Assembly: GCA_017164015.1 (NCBI GenBank) | Contig: CP071065.1 | Location: 7,903,501 to 7,967,500 of the forward strand | Direction of reading: 5' to 3' | DNA length: 64,000 bases | Source of the DNA: Nostoc sp. UHCC 0702 | Lineage (GTDB): Bacteria; Cyanobacteriota; Cyanobacteriia; Cyanobacteriales; Nostocaceae | Part shown: positions 1 through 8,061 of the stretch, in pieces | How positions within the stretch are numbered: the stretch's first letter is position 1 | How the letters are laid out: each line of letters starts with the position of its first letter | Notes under the pieces: generated by a model | Databases searched by the model: none | What the model was told of the DNA's origin: nothing | Seen by the model: only the letters and a program-made list of their open reading frames with translations | Translations under genes and position numbers: made by a program

Positions 1-198
1 GAAACTTATCAGCACACAGTTAAAGATATCTTAGCAGAAAGCTTATCCCATGAAAAAAAAGCGCTAGATTTGTACAAAAACTTACTAGATACTGTCAGCA
101 ATGCCAGCATCTACCTTGAAGAATTCGCCCGTGGCATGATTGGTCAAGAAGAGATGCATAATCTCGAATTGAAAAAGATGTTACGCGATTTTAGCTAA
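1..198 (+). CDS. Ferritin-like / bacterioferritin-type protein, C-terminal end (partial)
   Basis: The window opens inside a reading frame of 65 codons ending in TAA at 196-198. The visible residues are helical and acidic (HEKKALDLYKNLL, then IYLEEFARGMIGQEEMHNLE), which resembles the last helices of the ferritin-like diiron fold (Dps/bacterioferritin/DUF892-like), with E and H residues spaced as metal ligands. The following gene is an iron permease on the same strand 109 bases later, and an iron-siderophore binding lipoprotein lies beyond, so an iron-storage or iron-oxidation role fits the neighbourhood. The N-terminus is outside the window, so the exact subfamily cannot be settled. Confidence 0.6.
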   Translation, partial: ETYQHTVKDILAESLSHEKKALDLYKNLLDTVSNASIYLEEFARGMIGQEEMHNLELKKMLRDFS

Positions 199-208
199 TA
201 GTCATTAG

Positions 209-263
209 TCATTAGTCAACAGTCAAGAGTCAATAATTTAGACTTTCCACTGTTGACTAATGA
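209..263. terminator. Inverted repeat after ferritin-like gene
   Basis: A perfect 15-base arm (209-223, TCATTAGTCAACAGT) is repeated in inverse at 249-263 with a 25-base loop. It begins ten bases after the stop codon and is built from the agtca-type short repeats common in this genome. It has no U-tract, so it may act only as an mRNA 3' hairpin. Confidence 0.4.
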
Positions 264-307
264 TTTGGAACTATTGACTTTGGACTATTGACTTTGGACT
301 ATTGACA
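264..307. repeat. 14-bp tandem repeat upstream of the FTR1 gene
   Basis: The unit CTATTGACTTTGGA is repeated nearly three times and runs into the start of the iron permease gene. A TTG at 302 lies inside the repeat, which is why the ATG at 308 is preferred as start. Confidence 0.7.
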
Positions 308-1276
308 ATGGATTTTAGTACTGCCTTACCTATTTTTTTTATTACACTCCGAGAAGGAGTAGAAGCTGCCCTTGTTGTAGGAATTGTGCTGGCTTTGTTG
401 AAAAAAGCCAAACAATCTCGACTCAATTTTTGGGTATACGCCGGTGTCGGCGTTGGCATTATTGTCAGTGCTTTAATAGGAATACTATTCAGTTGGGTAA
501 CTCAAGCACTAGGCAAAGCTTATCCGCAATACGCAGGAGTAATTGAGCCAGCCCTGGAAGGTGGATTTAGCGTGTTAGCGATCGCTATGCTCAGCTGGAT
601 GCTAATCTGGATGACTAAACAAGCCAGGTTTATGAAAGCACAAGTTGAAGGAGCTGTTAACAGCGCTTTAACACAAAATGGCAATGCTGGATGGGGTATT
701 TTTAGCTTAATTTTTATTGCCGTCCTACGTGAAGGTTTTGAAACTGTTCTGTTTATTACTGGTAGTTTTCAACAAGGATTTATTCCTGCTATTGGCGCTA
801 TTGGCGGTGTTGTCACAGCAGTAATAATAGGTGTGCTTTTATTTAAATGGGGTGTTAAAATTAACATCCGCCAGTTCTTCCAAGTAATGGGCGTTTTATT
901 GGTGTTGATTGTAGCTGGGTTAGTAGTAACAGCTCTGCAACGTTTTGACGAAGCCCTTGCTAGCGTTGCTCTCAGTAGTCGTGCCTCGGAAAGCCTTTGT
1001 TTCTATTACGAACGCTTCACCAAAATCCACTCTTGCATTTTAGGGCCAATGGTTTGGAATACTTCTAAAGTATTGCCTGATCATCAATTCCCCGGCATTG
1101 TTCTAAAAACTTTGTTTGGCTACAGAGAAAATCTTTATTTTGTGCAAGCAGTTGGATATGTGATTTTTCTACTCACTGTTGGAGGGCTATATTTTCGCAG
1201 TCTGAATAGTGGTTCTCCTAAAGACGTTAAAAATATCCCAGCTACTCAAAAAACAATTAGAACTGCAAAGGATTAA
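308..1276 (+). CDS. FTR1-family high-affinity iron permease
   Basis: A polytopic membrane protein of about 322 residues with seven or so hydrophobic segments. The two REXXE iron-binding motifs that define the FTR1/EfeU/OFeT family are present: REGVE near residue 15 in the first membrane helix and REGFE near residue 142 in the fourth. In this family these glutamates carry Fe(III) across the cytoplasmic membrane, usually together with a ferroxidase or periplasmic partner. The ATG at 308 is chosen because the alternative TTG at 302 sits inside a tandem repeat. Neighbours are a ferritin-like gene upstream and a siderophore-type binding lipoprotein convergent downstream, which supports an iron role. 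Confidence 0.9.
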   Translation: MDFSTALPIFFITLREGVEAALVVGIVLALLKKAKQSRLNFWVYAGVGVGIIVSALIGILFSWVTQALGKAYPQYAGVIEPALEGGFSVLAIAMLSWMLIWMTKQARFMKAQVEGAVNSALTQNGNAGWGIFSLIFIAVLREGFETVLFITGSFQQGFIPAIGAIGGVVTAVIIGVLLFKWGVKINIRQFFQVMGVLLVLIVAGLVVTALQRFDEALASVALSSRASESLCFYYERFTKIHSCILGPMVWNTSKVLPDHQFPGIVLKTLFGYRENLYFVQAVGYVIFLLTVGGLYFRSLNSGSPKDVKNIPATQKTIRTAKD

Positions 1277-1388
1277 CAGCAAAAATTGGAAATTGGCTAA
1301 GTAAACCTGATCTCTTTATGGTTGAGAAATAATCGCTTTATTGTGGGAATAACGAATTAATAACTCTTATTTTCAGTCCACATAACAG

Positions 1389-1420
1389 AAAAACTTCACC
1401 CCCTTTTGGGTGAAGTTTTT
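1389..1420. terminator. Bidirectional intrinsic terminator
   Basis: A 13-bp perfect stem (aaaaacttcaccc at 1389-1401 with gggtgaagttttt at 1408-1420) and a 6-base loop, with A-rich and T-rich flanks. It can end both the FTR1 transcript and the convergent lipoprotein transcript. Confidence 0.8.
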
Positions 1421-1625
1421 TATTTTTAACGTGATTTCGATGAACCTCTCCGCAACCCCTCTCCGACGCGCAGAGGTGGCTCTAACATCCTTGGTTAGTA
1501 ACGAAAAATCAAGCTTTTGAAGCCTCTCCCCTGAAAGGAGAGGAATGGAAGCGGGGTTTTTAAAATCCGTCGAACTCACGTTATTTTTAGCTGAGTCATC
1601 AGTAAATAGCTTCAAGGTAAATAAT
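1421..1625. other. Intergenic, degenerate GC-richer repeats
   Basis: No convincing gene. The stretch 1440-1560 contains fragments such as aacccctctccgacgcgcag and gaaaggagaggaatggaagc, which resemble the dispersed ctctcc/ggagagg hairpin repeats seen again at 63.9 kb. Confidence 0.5.
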
Positions 1626-2561
1626 TTATTTCTTAGAGTTTCCTAACAAATCTTGTTTAAGCTGCTGACAAGTCTTTTCAATTTCATCTATACTACCTGG
1701 ATTTACCAATCCATAATAGCTAAAAGCATAAACTCGATTATTTTTAGTCGCTGGCAATTTTTGCCAAAAATCTTCCTTTTTAAAGGATTCTAAAACTGAG
1801 GTTTCTGAAGTACTTTGTGGAGGATTTACCACAATAATTACCTCTGGATTTGCTTCTATAATTTTCTCCGCCGATAGCGTCACATACCCACCAATTGGGC
1901 TTTGACCTTGTAATTCTGCTGCCAGATTTTTAGCCTGAAATTGTGCCAGTAAATCTCCAGCCCAACTGTTTTTATTGGGTGCTAAAATTGGTTGACGACT
2001 AACTAGCACTAAAGTAGAATAATTTTCTTTTGCCTGATTGGGTAAAAAACTTTTATAGCGATTTAATAAAGGCTGAGGATCAGCATTAATTAACTGAGCA
2101 AGTTTTATAGTAAGTTCTTCTAAAGATTTCCAGTTATTGACTTGGGAGAGAAAAGTAGAAATTCCTAGTTGCTGAAGTCTTTGAATTGGTTGGTTAGAAA
2201 AGCCCTCTGCACCAATCACTAAATCAGGTTTGAGAGCAATGATTTTTTCTAAATTAGGAGTATTTTGCCCTTCGCTCACACGAGGAATATCGTTGAATCG
2301 GGGATCATTTTTAAATAATACACTGCCAGTAATCCCTACAAGCTTTGTTTTATCCAGTTGATAAATAATATCAGTAGTAAGAGAAGAAAGAGTTACAACT
2401 CTTTTAGCAGATTTTTTTGGTAATTCTTGAGAGTTCGTATTAGCCGTTTTCGTAGTTGGTGTTACGTTTGCTTGTGGCTGCTGAGTGGTTACAGTAGTAC
2501 AGGCCGCTAAAACTATACTCAACAAAACTGCTAAAGCAGATAAAATCCAACGACGATACAT
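1626..2561 (-). CDS. Fe3+-siderophore/cobalamin-type ABC transporter substrate-binding lipoprotein
   Basis: 311 residues. The N-terminus is a lipoprotein signal: MYRRW, a hydrophobic stretch and the lipobox LAAC with Cys21. A Thr/Gln/Asn-rich linker (about 22-50) follows. The remainder matches the two-lobed helical-backbone periplasmic binding fold (Peripla_BP_2, FecB/BtuF type): RVVTLSSLTTDIIYQL at the start of lobe one, PNLEKIIALKPDLVIG, and ANPEVIIVVNPP in lobe two. Proteins of this family capture Fe-siderophore, heme or corrinoid and deliver it to a membrane permease; no permease or ATPase gene is adjacent here, so the ligand is inferred only from the iron genes next door. A GAGG sequence precedes the ATG. 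Confidence 0.85.
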   Translation of the reverse strand: MYRRWILSALAVLLSIVLAACTTVTTQQPQANVTPTTKTANTNSQELPKKSAKRVVTLSSLTTDIIYQLDKTKLVGITGSVLFKNDPRFNDIPRVSEGQNTPNLEKIIALKPDLVIGAEGFSNQPIQRLQQLGISTFLSQVNNWKSLEELTIKLAQLINADPQPLLNRYKSFLPNQAKENYSTLVLVSRQPILAPNKNSWAGDLLAQFQAKNLAAELQGQSPIGGYVTLSAEKIIEANPEVIIVVNPPQSTSETSVLESFKKEDFWQKLPATKNNRVYAFSYYGLVNPGSIDEIEKTCQQLKQDLLGNSKK

Positions 2562-2691
2562 CTTGAAATTTCCTCGTAGCTACAGATATAACTTAAGACA
2601 GACTTCAAAAACCTTAATACAGGCGGTTTATACTACATTTCCCTGTGGAAGTGGAAATCATAAGGGATTACCAAGAAATAAATTATCCAAT

Positions 2692-2725
2692 CTTGTGGGG
2701 TGGGCCAGAAAGCCCACCCCACAAG
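2692..2725. repeat. Perfect palindromic hairpin
   Basis: Arms of 14 bases (cttgtggggtgggc at 2692-2705 and its complement at 2712-2725) with a 6-base loop, followed by AAAAATTG. This is a dispersed-repeat-type hairpin in the 5' region of the lipoprotein gene; it could also act as a terminator. Confidence 0.6.
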
Positions 2726-2823
2726 AAAAATTGTATATTTTTTTATTTGTCAGTCCCTAACCTAAAACAGCTAATATTTGTAATATTATATATTAGTATA
2801 TTGGGATTATAACTAAATTAAAA

Positions 2824-2899
2824 TATACAAAAAGGCGAGTAGTGGCACAATCCAAAATTTCCCAAGAAATCCTGATCGTGCTACTCGCCGTGAGGTATA
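2824..2899. other. Long structured inverted repeat, possible small RNA
   Basis: The arms are tatac (2824-2828), ggcgagtag (2834-2842) and cac, mirrored by gtg, ctactcgcc (2881-2889) and gtata (2895-2899). The roughly 76-base structure sits in a 512-base gene-free gap (2562-3073) preceded by very AT-rich DNA that could hold a promoter. No known RNA family is recognised. It may be a small RNA or a mobile hairpin. Confidence 0.3.
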
Positions 2900-3073
2900 C
2901 AAGGTTTATTGAGAAAAGCTTAATTTAATATATAGTAATACTTTGACAAAAGATTGTTTAATAGATAACAATTCTTACGTTCTTTAAAATTGATAAGAGT
3001 AAAATTTTTTACTACCGCTAACGATTAATCAAACCTTAATTTAGTCCTTGTCTTACAGGCTAAAACGGTATTT

Positions 3074-3892
3074 TCAACGCATCAAAGCCCAATCTTCAGG
3101 TGTATTACAGTTAAAAAGCATTTCCGGTGCTGGTAAGGGCAAAACTTCTATAGGATACTGCTTAAGCCATTGCTGAAAAGACCGCCCGCCTTGATTGATA
3201 AACTCTAGCAGTTGTGGTAAGCAACGACGGCGATAGAAACCACACAAAGGTTCCCAGCCTTTAGGATGAGCAGCCAAAGCTGCGATCGCTTCATCATTGA
3301 CATTATCAAGTCCAGCTGCCCATGCTTGCAACACCTCAACCCGCAACCGAGGCAAATCACAAGCTAACAGCAACACCCAATCTGTTTGTACTTGTGCTAA
3401 CCCTTGGGCAAAGCCTACGAGTGGGCCGTGGGTATTGGGTGCGGGGGTGCGGGGGTGCGGGGGTGCAGGGGAGCAGGGGAGCAGGGGTGCATGGTAAATG
3501 AGGGAATTTTCGGTATTTTGTTGTATTTCCAGCTTTTTATCAGCTACGGGTAAAGACACTTCCTTAATAAATTGGCAATGAGGTAAAAGCAAGTGTTCAT
3601 AACGTTCTGGCCAGGGAGTAACTATATAAACAGTCTCAGCACAACTTTCCGCAATGCCACAAACTAGCTCCAATAATGGCACACCTTGAATGGGAATCAG
3701 CGCCTTATCCCTACCCATGCGAGAACTTTTACCACCCGCCAAAACAATCGCGCTTAGAACTGCTGAGTCCTGAGTAGGGAGTGGCGATGAGGGAGACAAG
3801 GGAGATGAGGCAGATGAGGAAGATGAAGCAGACAAGTTAGAATGCTCCCCATCTCCCCTGCTCCCCTGCTCCCCTGCTCCCCTGCTCCCCAT
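3074..3892 (-). CDS. mobA: Molybdenum cofactor guanylyltransferase MobA
   Basis: The nucleotidyltransferase signature AIVLAGGKSSRMGRDKAL is clear, followed by GVPLLELV, LLLACDLPRL (metal-binding Asp) and FNCNTPEDWA at the end, all as in MobA, which adds GMP to molybdopterin to make the guanine dinucleotide cofactor. The frame stays open up to 3961, overlapping the end of the upstream gene. The first ATG after that gene is at 3892, but the first ~45 residues are Ser/Gly-rich translation of tandem repeats, so the true start may lie nearer 3770. Between FIKE and GPLVGFAQGL, where MobA is normally short, there is an extra ~40-residue segment rich in Pro, encoded by G-rich tandem repeats. Confidence 0.85.
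   Translation of the reverse strand: MGSRGAGEQGSRGDGEHSNLSASSSSSASSPLSPSSPLPTQDSAVLSAIVLAGGKSSRMGRDKALIPIQGVPLLELVCGIAESCAETVYIVTPWPERYEHLLLPHCQFIKEVSLPVADKKLEIQQNTENSLIYHAPLLPCSPAPPHPRTPAPNTHGPLVGFAQGLAQVQTDWVLLLACDLPRLRVEVLQAWAAGLDNVNDEAIAALAAHPKGWEPLCGFYRRRCLPQLLEFINQGGRSFQQWLKQYPIEVLPLPAPEMLFNCNTPEDWALMR
3438..3492. repeat. G-rich tandem repeat inside mobA
   Basis: Three copies of gtgcgggg are followed by copies of agcagggg and a final gtgc. The array is in frame in mobA and adds a Pro-rich stretch (LLPCSPAPPHPRTPAP). A related array of tgctcccc units lies at 3851-3890, at the 5' end of the same gene. Confidence 0.8.
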
Positions 3893-3896
3893 CTCC

Positions 3897-6005
3897 TCAT
3901 CCCCTAATCTGACTCTGCTGCACTTGCTGCAACAACTGCTCGAAATTTTCTGCTGGTACAAGGCACTTAAATCCTTGGCAAACTAACCCGATGCTGTTAT
4001 CTGGTAACTTAGATACCACGGCAAATACAGCAGCAGGCAGATACTTAAGAATCAGAGAGTTTATCTGCTCAGCTGTAGTGCGAATCACAGTAGAGTTACG
4101 ATAACAATCTAAAGCTGTAAATAAGCTGGGACAAGCTTGGGGAGCGCTAAGCATCACACTGCTAAAAGCTTTCAATGCTTGCTCGGCTAAATCCATATAA
4201 TGTAGATCATCTGTGAGTAAAGCAAGACGGACTAAGTTAGCGATCGCTACTCCATTAGCTGATGGTGTAGCATTATCTGTGTAACTACGCTCTCGCACAA
4301 TTAAATCTTGACTTGCGTCACTAGATGTGTTATTATAGCCACCTAATTCTAAGCTCCAGAGAAATTGATCAAATTCGTCTTGGATAGCGATCGCTTTTTT
4401 CAACCAAACTGAATGCTGAGTTGGGATGACTTGATTTTCATCTCCTACGAATGAAGCTTGATGCAAATCTAGCAGCGCTTTAATAAACAAAGCATAATCT
4501 TCAGACTGAGCTAAAACCCTTGGTTCACCTTGATAGTTAAGACGGTGGAAACGCCCATCTACAAACTGCTGCTCTAGGATAAAATTTGCTGCTTGCGCTG
4601 CTATTTCCAGATACAAAGGTTGTTGGAACACACCCGCAGCCCTTGCTAACCCAGAAATCATCAAGCTATTCCAAGCCACAATCATCTTTGTATCTGTCAC
4701 CGAAGGAATGCGACCAGGCCAGTTAGCAGTTTTCGCTTCTTGGTTATTCCGGGCGGGAGGAAAAGTTTTTAGTAAGTTGGAGGAGCTACCATAACGAGCA
4801 GCAAATAACTTGCCCAATGCGATTTCCAATGCTGCACTCAGTTCCCCTCCATCACGTCTTTGCAAGACATTCTTACCTTCAAAGTTACCGTTAGGAGTGA
4901 CTGTAAACTTTTGTTGTAATTCCCTTAGTTCCTCTGGCGTTAACAGTTCTTCAAGTTCGCTGTAACTCCAGACGTAAAAAGCTCCTTCCTCTGGTTCTGC
5001 TGCTGTAGGAATAGTGAAACTGTCAGCATCTTGAGCAGCATAAAAATAACCTTCTGGAGCAGTCATTTCTCTTTGCAGCCATTTTACAGTACCGGCTACT
5101 GCTCGTGCGATCGCTGCATCTTCTACTCCACTACTCCACAAATTTGCTAGATACTCTACAATCTGACCATTGTCATAGAGCATTTTTTCAAAGTGAGGTA
5201 CTGTCCATGTAGGGTCAACAGTGTAACGATGAAAGCCGCCACCCACATGGTCATAAATGCCACCCAAAGCTAAGTCTAGTCCCCGTTGTGTGCAAATTTG
5301 CTTGCCATCATACCGAGATTCCTGTTGCCAATTCGAGCCAGGATAGAAAAATCGAGTTCCCCGCAGTGCTAATTCTGCATAGGGAATCATTGGGAAGCTA
5401 TTCCCGTATTGATTTGAAGTAATAATCCCTGTACTGGTTTCCCAACCTTTGCGGAGTAGTTCATTTTCTTGAGCTTCCTGGCTTCCACCATCTTGCAATA
5501 CCGCAGAAGTAAGTAGCGACTCGATAATTAATGCTTTGCGTTGGCGCAAGTCCTCTGTTTCTGTGTCATAGTAACGGCGCAGCGCTTGCAGCACTTGCAA
5601 AAAGCCAGGACGACCGTAGCGCGGTTCCATAGGGAAGTAAGTCCCAGCGTAAAACGGCACTAAATCCTCTGGAGAAAGAAATACATTCAAAGGCCAACCC
5701 CCTTGACCACTCATCATCTGCAAAGCCTGCATGTAGATGCTATCTAGGTCAGGTCTTTCTTCCCTGTCCACTTTGATAGGGAGGAAATTGGCGTTCATGT
5801 ACTCAGCAATAGCGAGATCAGAAAAAGCCTCGCCTTCCATGACAGTACACCAGTGGCAGCTAGAGTAACCAATGGAGAGAAAAATAGGTTTATTTTGCGC
5901 TCTTGCAGTTGCAAGAGCTTCGTCACACCAAGGCCACCAATCAATTGGGTTAAGAGCGTGTTTTTGGAGGTAAAGACTCTTGGCTTCAGCAAGGCGATTA
6001 GTCAT
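3897..6005 (-). CDS. Thioredoxin-like DUF255 / YyaL (SPATA20) family protein
   Basis: 702 residues, the usual length of the family. The N-terminal ~160 residues are a thioredoxin-like DUF255 domain with YSSCHWCTVMEGEAF, where CHWC occupies the CXXC position, followed by the family marker GGWPLNVFLSP and FYAGTYFP. The rest is an (alpha/alpha)6-barrel-like region with QGGLDLALGG-type sequence, HVGGGFHRYTVD, HFEKMLYDN and YFYAAQDADS, related to N-acylglucosamine 2-epimerase-type proteins. The biochemical role of the family is not established. The ATG at 6005 follows a normal intergenic gap. The end runs into the start of mobA (different frame), so the two may be cotranscribed. Confidence 0.88.
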   Translation of the reverse strand: MTNRLAEAKSLYLQKHALNPIDWWPWCDEALATARAQNKPIFLSIGYSSCHWCTVMEGEAFSDLAIAEYMNANFLPIKVDREERPDLDSIYMQALQMMSGQGGWPLNVFLSPEDLVPFYAGTYFPMEPRYGRPGFLQVLQALRRYYDTETEDLRQRKALIIESLLTSAVLQDGGSQEAQENELLRKGWETSTGIITSNQYGNSFPMIPYAELALRGTRFFYPGSNWQQESRYDGKQICTQRGLDLALGGIYDHVGGGFHRYTVDPTWTVPHFEKMLYDNGQIVEYLANLWSSGVEDAAIARAVAGTVKWLQREMTAPEGYFYAAQDADSFTIPTAAEPEEGAFYVWSYSELEELLTPEELRELQQKFTVTPNGNFEGKNVLQRRDGGELSAALEIALGKLFAARYGSSSNLLKTFPPARNNQEAKTANWPGRIPSVTDTKMIVAWNSLMISGLARAAGVFQQPLYLEIAAQAANFILEQQFVDGRFHRLNYQGEPRVLAQSEDYALFIKALLDLHQASFVGDENQVIPTQHSVWLKKAIAIQDEFDQFLWSLELGGYNNTSSDASQDLIVRERSYTDNATPSANGVAIANLVRLALLTDDLHYMDLAEQALKAFSSVMLSAPQACPSLFTALDCYRNSTVIRTTAEQINSLILKYLPAAVFAVVSKLPDNSIGLVCQGFKCLVPAENFEQLLQQVQQSQIRG

Positions 6006-6119
6006 AATTCAAATATAGATAGTTGCCTTCTTCGCCCAGTCTACCTTTTTCCTAAGAGTCTTAGCCCAGACCTTTAGAACATGCACAAAAAACTCAACAA
6101 GCGACTTATTCCTTCAAGC

Positions 6120-6203
6120 AGAAAGGGAGATGGGGAGAAGGGGAGATGGGGAGAATTACCACTGACAACTGACAACTAACTCCTAACTCCTAACTCCTAA
6201 CTC
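6120..6203. repeat. Short tandem repeat arrays
   Basis: Runs of gggagatgggga, then ctgacaa, then four copies of ctaactc, lie between the DUF255 gene and the next small ORF. They are typical low-complexity heptamer arrays of heterocystous cyanobacteria. Confidence 0.7.
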
Positions 6204-6359
6204 TTACTTAAAAGAGCGCAATAGCAAGCTGACTATTGATGCTGGCGTTTCTGATGTGGGCGATATTAACCTTGTCTGAAGTTTATTGTTTGGGCTAAGT
6301 CCTGCTATCAGGTGGAGTATGAAGGTAATTATGGCGGCTTGCACAAGTTTTTCTAGCAT
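6204..6359 (-). CDS. Small hypothetical protein with one membrane segment
   Basis: A 51-residue frame starting MLEKLVQAAIITFILHLIAG. An AAGGAG ribosome-binding site lies about 7 bases before the ATG at 6359, which is the main support for translation. Residues 6-20 form one hydrophobic helix; the tail is Ser/Thr-rich. No family is recognised. The last codons lie at the edge of the tandem repeat array, so the C-terminus may be recently acquired. Confidence 0.4.
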   Translation of the reverse strand: MLEKLVQAAIITFILHLIAGLSPNNKLQTRLISPTSETPASIVSLLLRSFK

Positions 6360-6389
6360 GGCAGGTCTCCTTGATTGATAGCATTTCAA

Positions 6390-6870
6390 GCAAGATTAGT
6401 TATTGTAAATACACGCCGTACTATTGGTTTACCAGAATTTGACGAAAATAATTCGTTAATTGTTTACACAATTCCTAAATAAAAGTTGAAAAAGTTACCA
6501 ATAGCTGACAAAAATTTACTAGTTTTATCTGCTTACTAGTCTAATCGCCATGCTACAACAATTGAGTCTAGCAAGTCCCTATTTCTAGGGTTGGACTAGA
6601 CGTGAAGTGGTGACACCAGAGCAGTTTGACGGAGAATTTGCTTTGCTAGTTTCCCGAATTCAGCAATTATAGTACTGCGGCTCGGTAAAGTAACAAGTGT
6701 CACCCGAAAAGCTTGCTGTAGACATGGCTAGGGATTTTTGCTTACTCCCTGAACAGGTAAGCATATTTCTTGAGACGCTCTTCACTATAAAAAGTGCCCA
6801 TTAGTATTTATTGCATCTGCCAAGCAGAGGATAAATAGTTCTGCTGTTGTCAGTTGTGACTGCAAAAAGT
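6390..6870. other. Gene-poor intergenic region
   Basis: Apart from the short relic at 6550-6672, no gene, RNA or strong hairpin is seen. The DNA is AT-rich and ends at the left target duplication of the MITE at 6871. Confidence 0.4.
6550..6672 (+). pseudogene. Possible gene relic with internal stop
   Basis: The frame from ATG 6550 reads 12 residues, a TAG, then 27 residues ending EFALLVSRIQQL and a TAG at 6670. The part after the stop (EVVTPEQFDGEFALLVSRI) has the look of real protein, so this may be the end of a decayed gene. No family is assigned. Confidence 0.2.
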
Positions 6871-7011
6871 CAGGACTTACGCAACTGGCACAGATATTTT
6901 TGGCGACGTGTGTCAATAGTCAATGGTCTTTAATCAAGCTTTTTTGGACTATTGACTTTTGACTCTTGACAACCCACAAAGAAAAAAATATGACAATGCG
7001 CGTAAGTCCTA
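6871..7011. mobile_element. MITE family A, copy 1 (141 bp)
   Basis: The ends are CAGGACTTACGCAACTGG and, in inverse, TAGGACTTACGCGCATTG. The element is flanked by a 5-bp direct duplication AAAGT (6866-6870 and 7012-7016). The first ~50 and last ~40 bases match a second copy at 59354-59544. The middle holds agtcaa/tattgac short repeats. It has no coding capacity, so it must be moved by a transposase elsewhere. Confidence 0.85.
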
Positions 7012-7066
7012 AAAGTAACAAATTGAAAATTAAGATATTGCGATCGCTTCTACAATCAGTAATTGA

Positions 7067-7270
7067 TTAAGTACTACTCTTATCTTTATTTCTATCTAAT
7101 TTCTCTTGGATAGCTTGACGGCAGAATTCAGGAGGGTCATCTTGCTGTTGTACCTCCTCCTTCATTGTCTTGGTCATACGTATATTCATTTTTTCGGTCA
7201 ATGGTTCTTCTCGGTCAGTCTTGAAGCCATAGTTTTTAATATCTGGATTTCCACGATTATCTTTTTTCAC
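7067..7270 (-). CDS. Small ribbon-helix-helix-like protein
   Basis: 67 residues, charged. The segment EKMNIRMTKTMKEEVQ...PEFCRQAIQEKLDR fits a ribbon-helix-helix pattern: a short strand (MNIRM), then two helices. Such proteins are usually DNA-binding repressors, often the antitoxin half of a pair. The gene is divergent from the 151-residue gene starting at 7318, with 47 bases between them, so it could regulate itself and that neighbour. No partner toxin is recognised. Confidence 0.55.
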   Translation of the reverse strand: MKKDNRGNPDIKNYGFKTDREEPLTEKMNIRMTKTMKEEVQQQDDPPEFCRQAIQEKLDRNKDKSST

Positions 7271-7317
7271 TTTAATTTACTTAACAAAGCTGTACTAATG
7301 TGGAAGCGCATTAGATA

Positions 7318-7773
7318 ATGAGTTTAGGTGGTTGTTACGACTTGCCGGAAGTACAACCACCATGTCCATCTTTAGTAAATGAACAATTCTATTCTATGTT
7401 CACAAGGTCAGAACTTGAAGTGATGACGCTTCAAGAGTTACGTATATTGTGTCAGCGCTATGGTCTACCTCCAACGGGGAATGCTGGATACAAAGTCAGC
7501 TACATTACTACCCTAATGGCATTCCCTGCATTAGCTTTACAGCAGTTTCAGCAGGGTAGGGGATTGAAACACCCATCATTCACCAGTTTCCAGAACATAA
7601 GTATGGCACTCGAAGAGATGAATTCCCCGACTGATGAGCAAATAGCGCTGATTAGAATCTCACTGGAGGGTAGAAGGATGAAGATACCTGATAGATATCA
7701 GCAGGAGAGATTCTTGAACACCTACAAAGCAAAATTAGCTCTACAGCAAGCGTTTGAGTTTCTGGAAAGTTAA
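7318..7773 (+). CDS. Hypothetical protein with SAP-like motif
   Basis: 151 residues. Residues ~30-65 (FTRSELEVMTLQELRILC, then RYGLPPTGNAGYKVSYITTL) resemble the SAP helix-turn-helix nucleic-acid binding motif in the LxxLRxxCxxxGLxxxGxKxxL pattern. The rest is helical with no recognised domain. It is divergent from the ribbon-helix-helix gene at 7067-7270. No function is proposed beyond possible nucleic-acid binding. Confidence 0.55.
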   Translation: MSLGGCYDLPEVQPPCPSLVNEQFYSMFTRSELEVMTLQELRILCQRYGLPPTGNAGYKVSYITTLMAFPALALQQFQQGRGLKHPSFTSFQNISMALEEMNSPTDEQIALIRISLEGRRMKIPDRYQQERFLNTYKAKLALQQAFEFLES

Positions 7774-7806
7774 TCAATTCCTGAATTTGCAGCACATTAA
7801 CCTGCT

Positions 7807-7834
7807 GTAGAGGCGTACAATTGTACGCCTCTAC
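7807..7834. repeat. 28-bp perfect palindrome
   Basis: Two 14-base arms (gtagaggcgtacaa and its complement) meet without a loop. A related imperfect palindrome (gtaggggtgtaca...) is at 40439-40465, which indicates a dispersed palindromic repeat family. Confidence 0.7.
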
Positions 7835-8061
7835 TTGTAGGGTAAGAACCGATAGTCAGCTGGAGTAATTCTTGGAGTATTACTCCAACTAATTTTGATG
7901 TAAAGATGGTATAGTCAGACTTTAGTAGAACGATAGTACTTTTGTTCTAATCAAAAAAGTTAACTAATTTATTTTTTTGAATTACAAAAACCTGAAATTA
8001 GTACATTCGTGGTACTTAAGACTAGAATAAAAGCTAAAAACGTGGAATTTACGTTGTTATC

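Noticed and set aside
1373..1615. 80-codon ORF on the minus strand
   Set aside because: It translates the terminator and degenerate dispersed repeats and lacks protein-like features.
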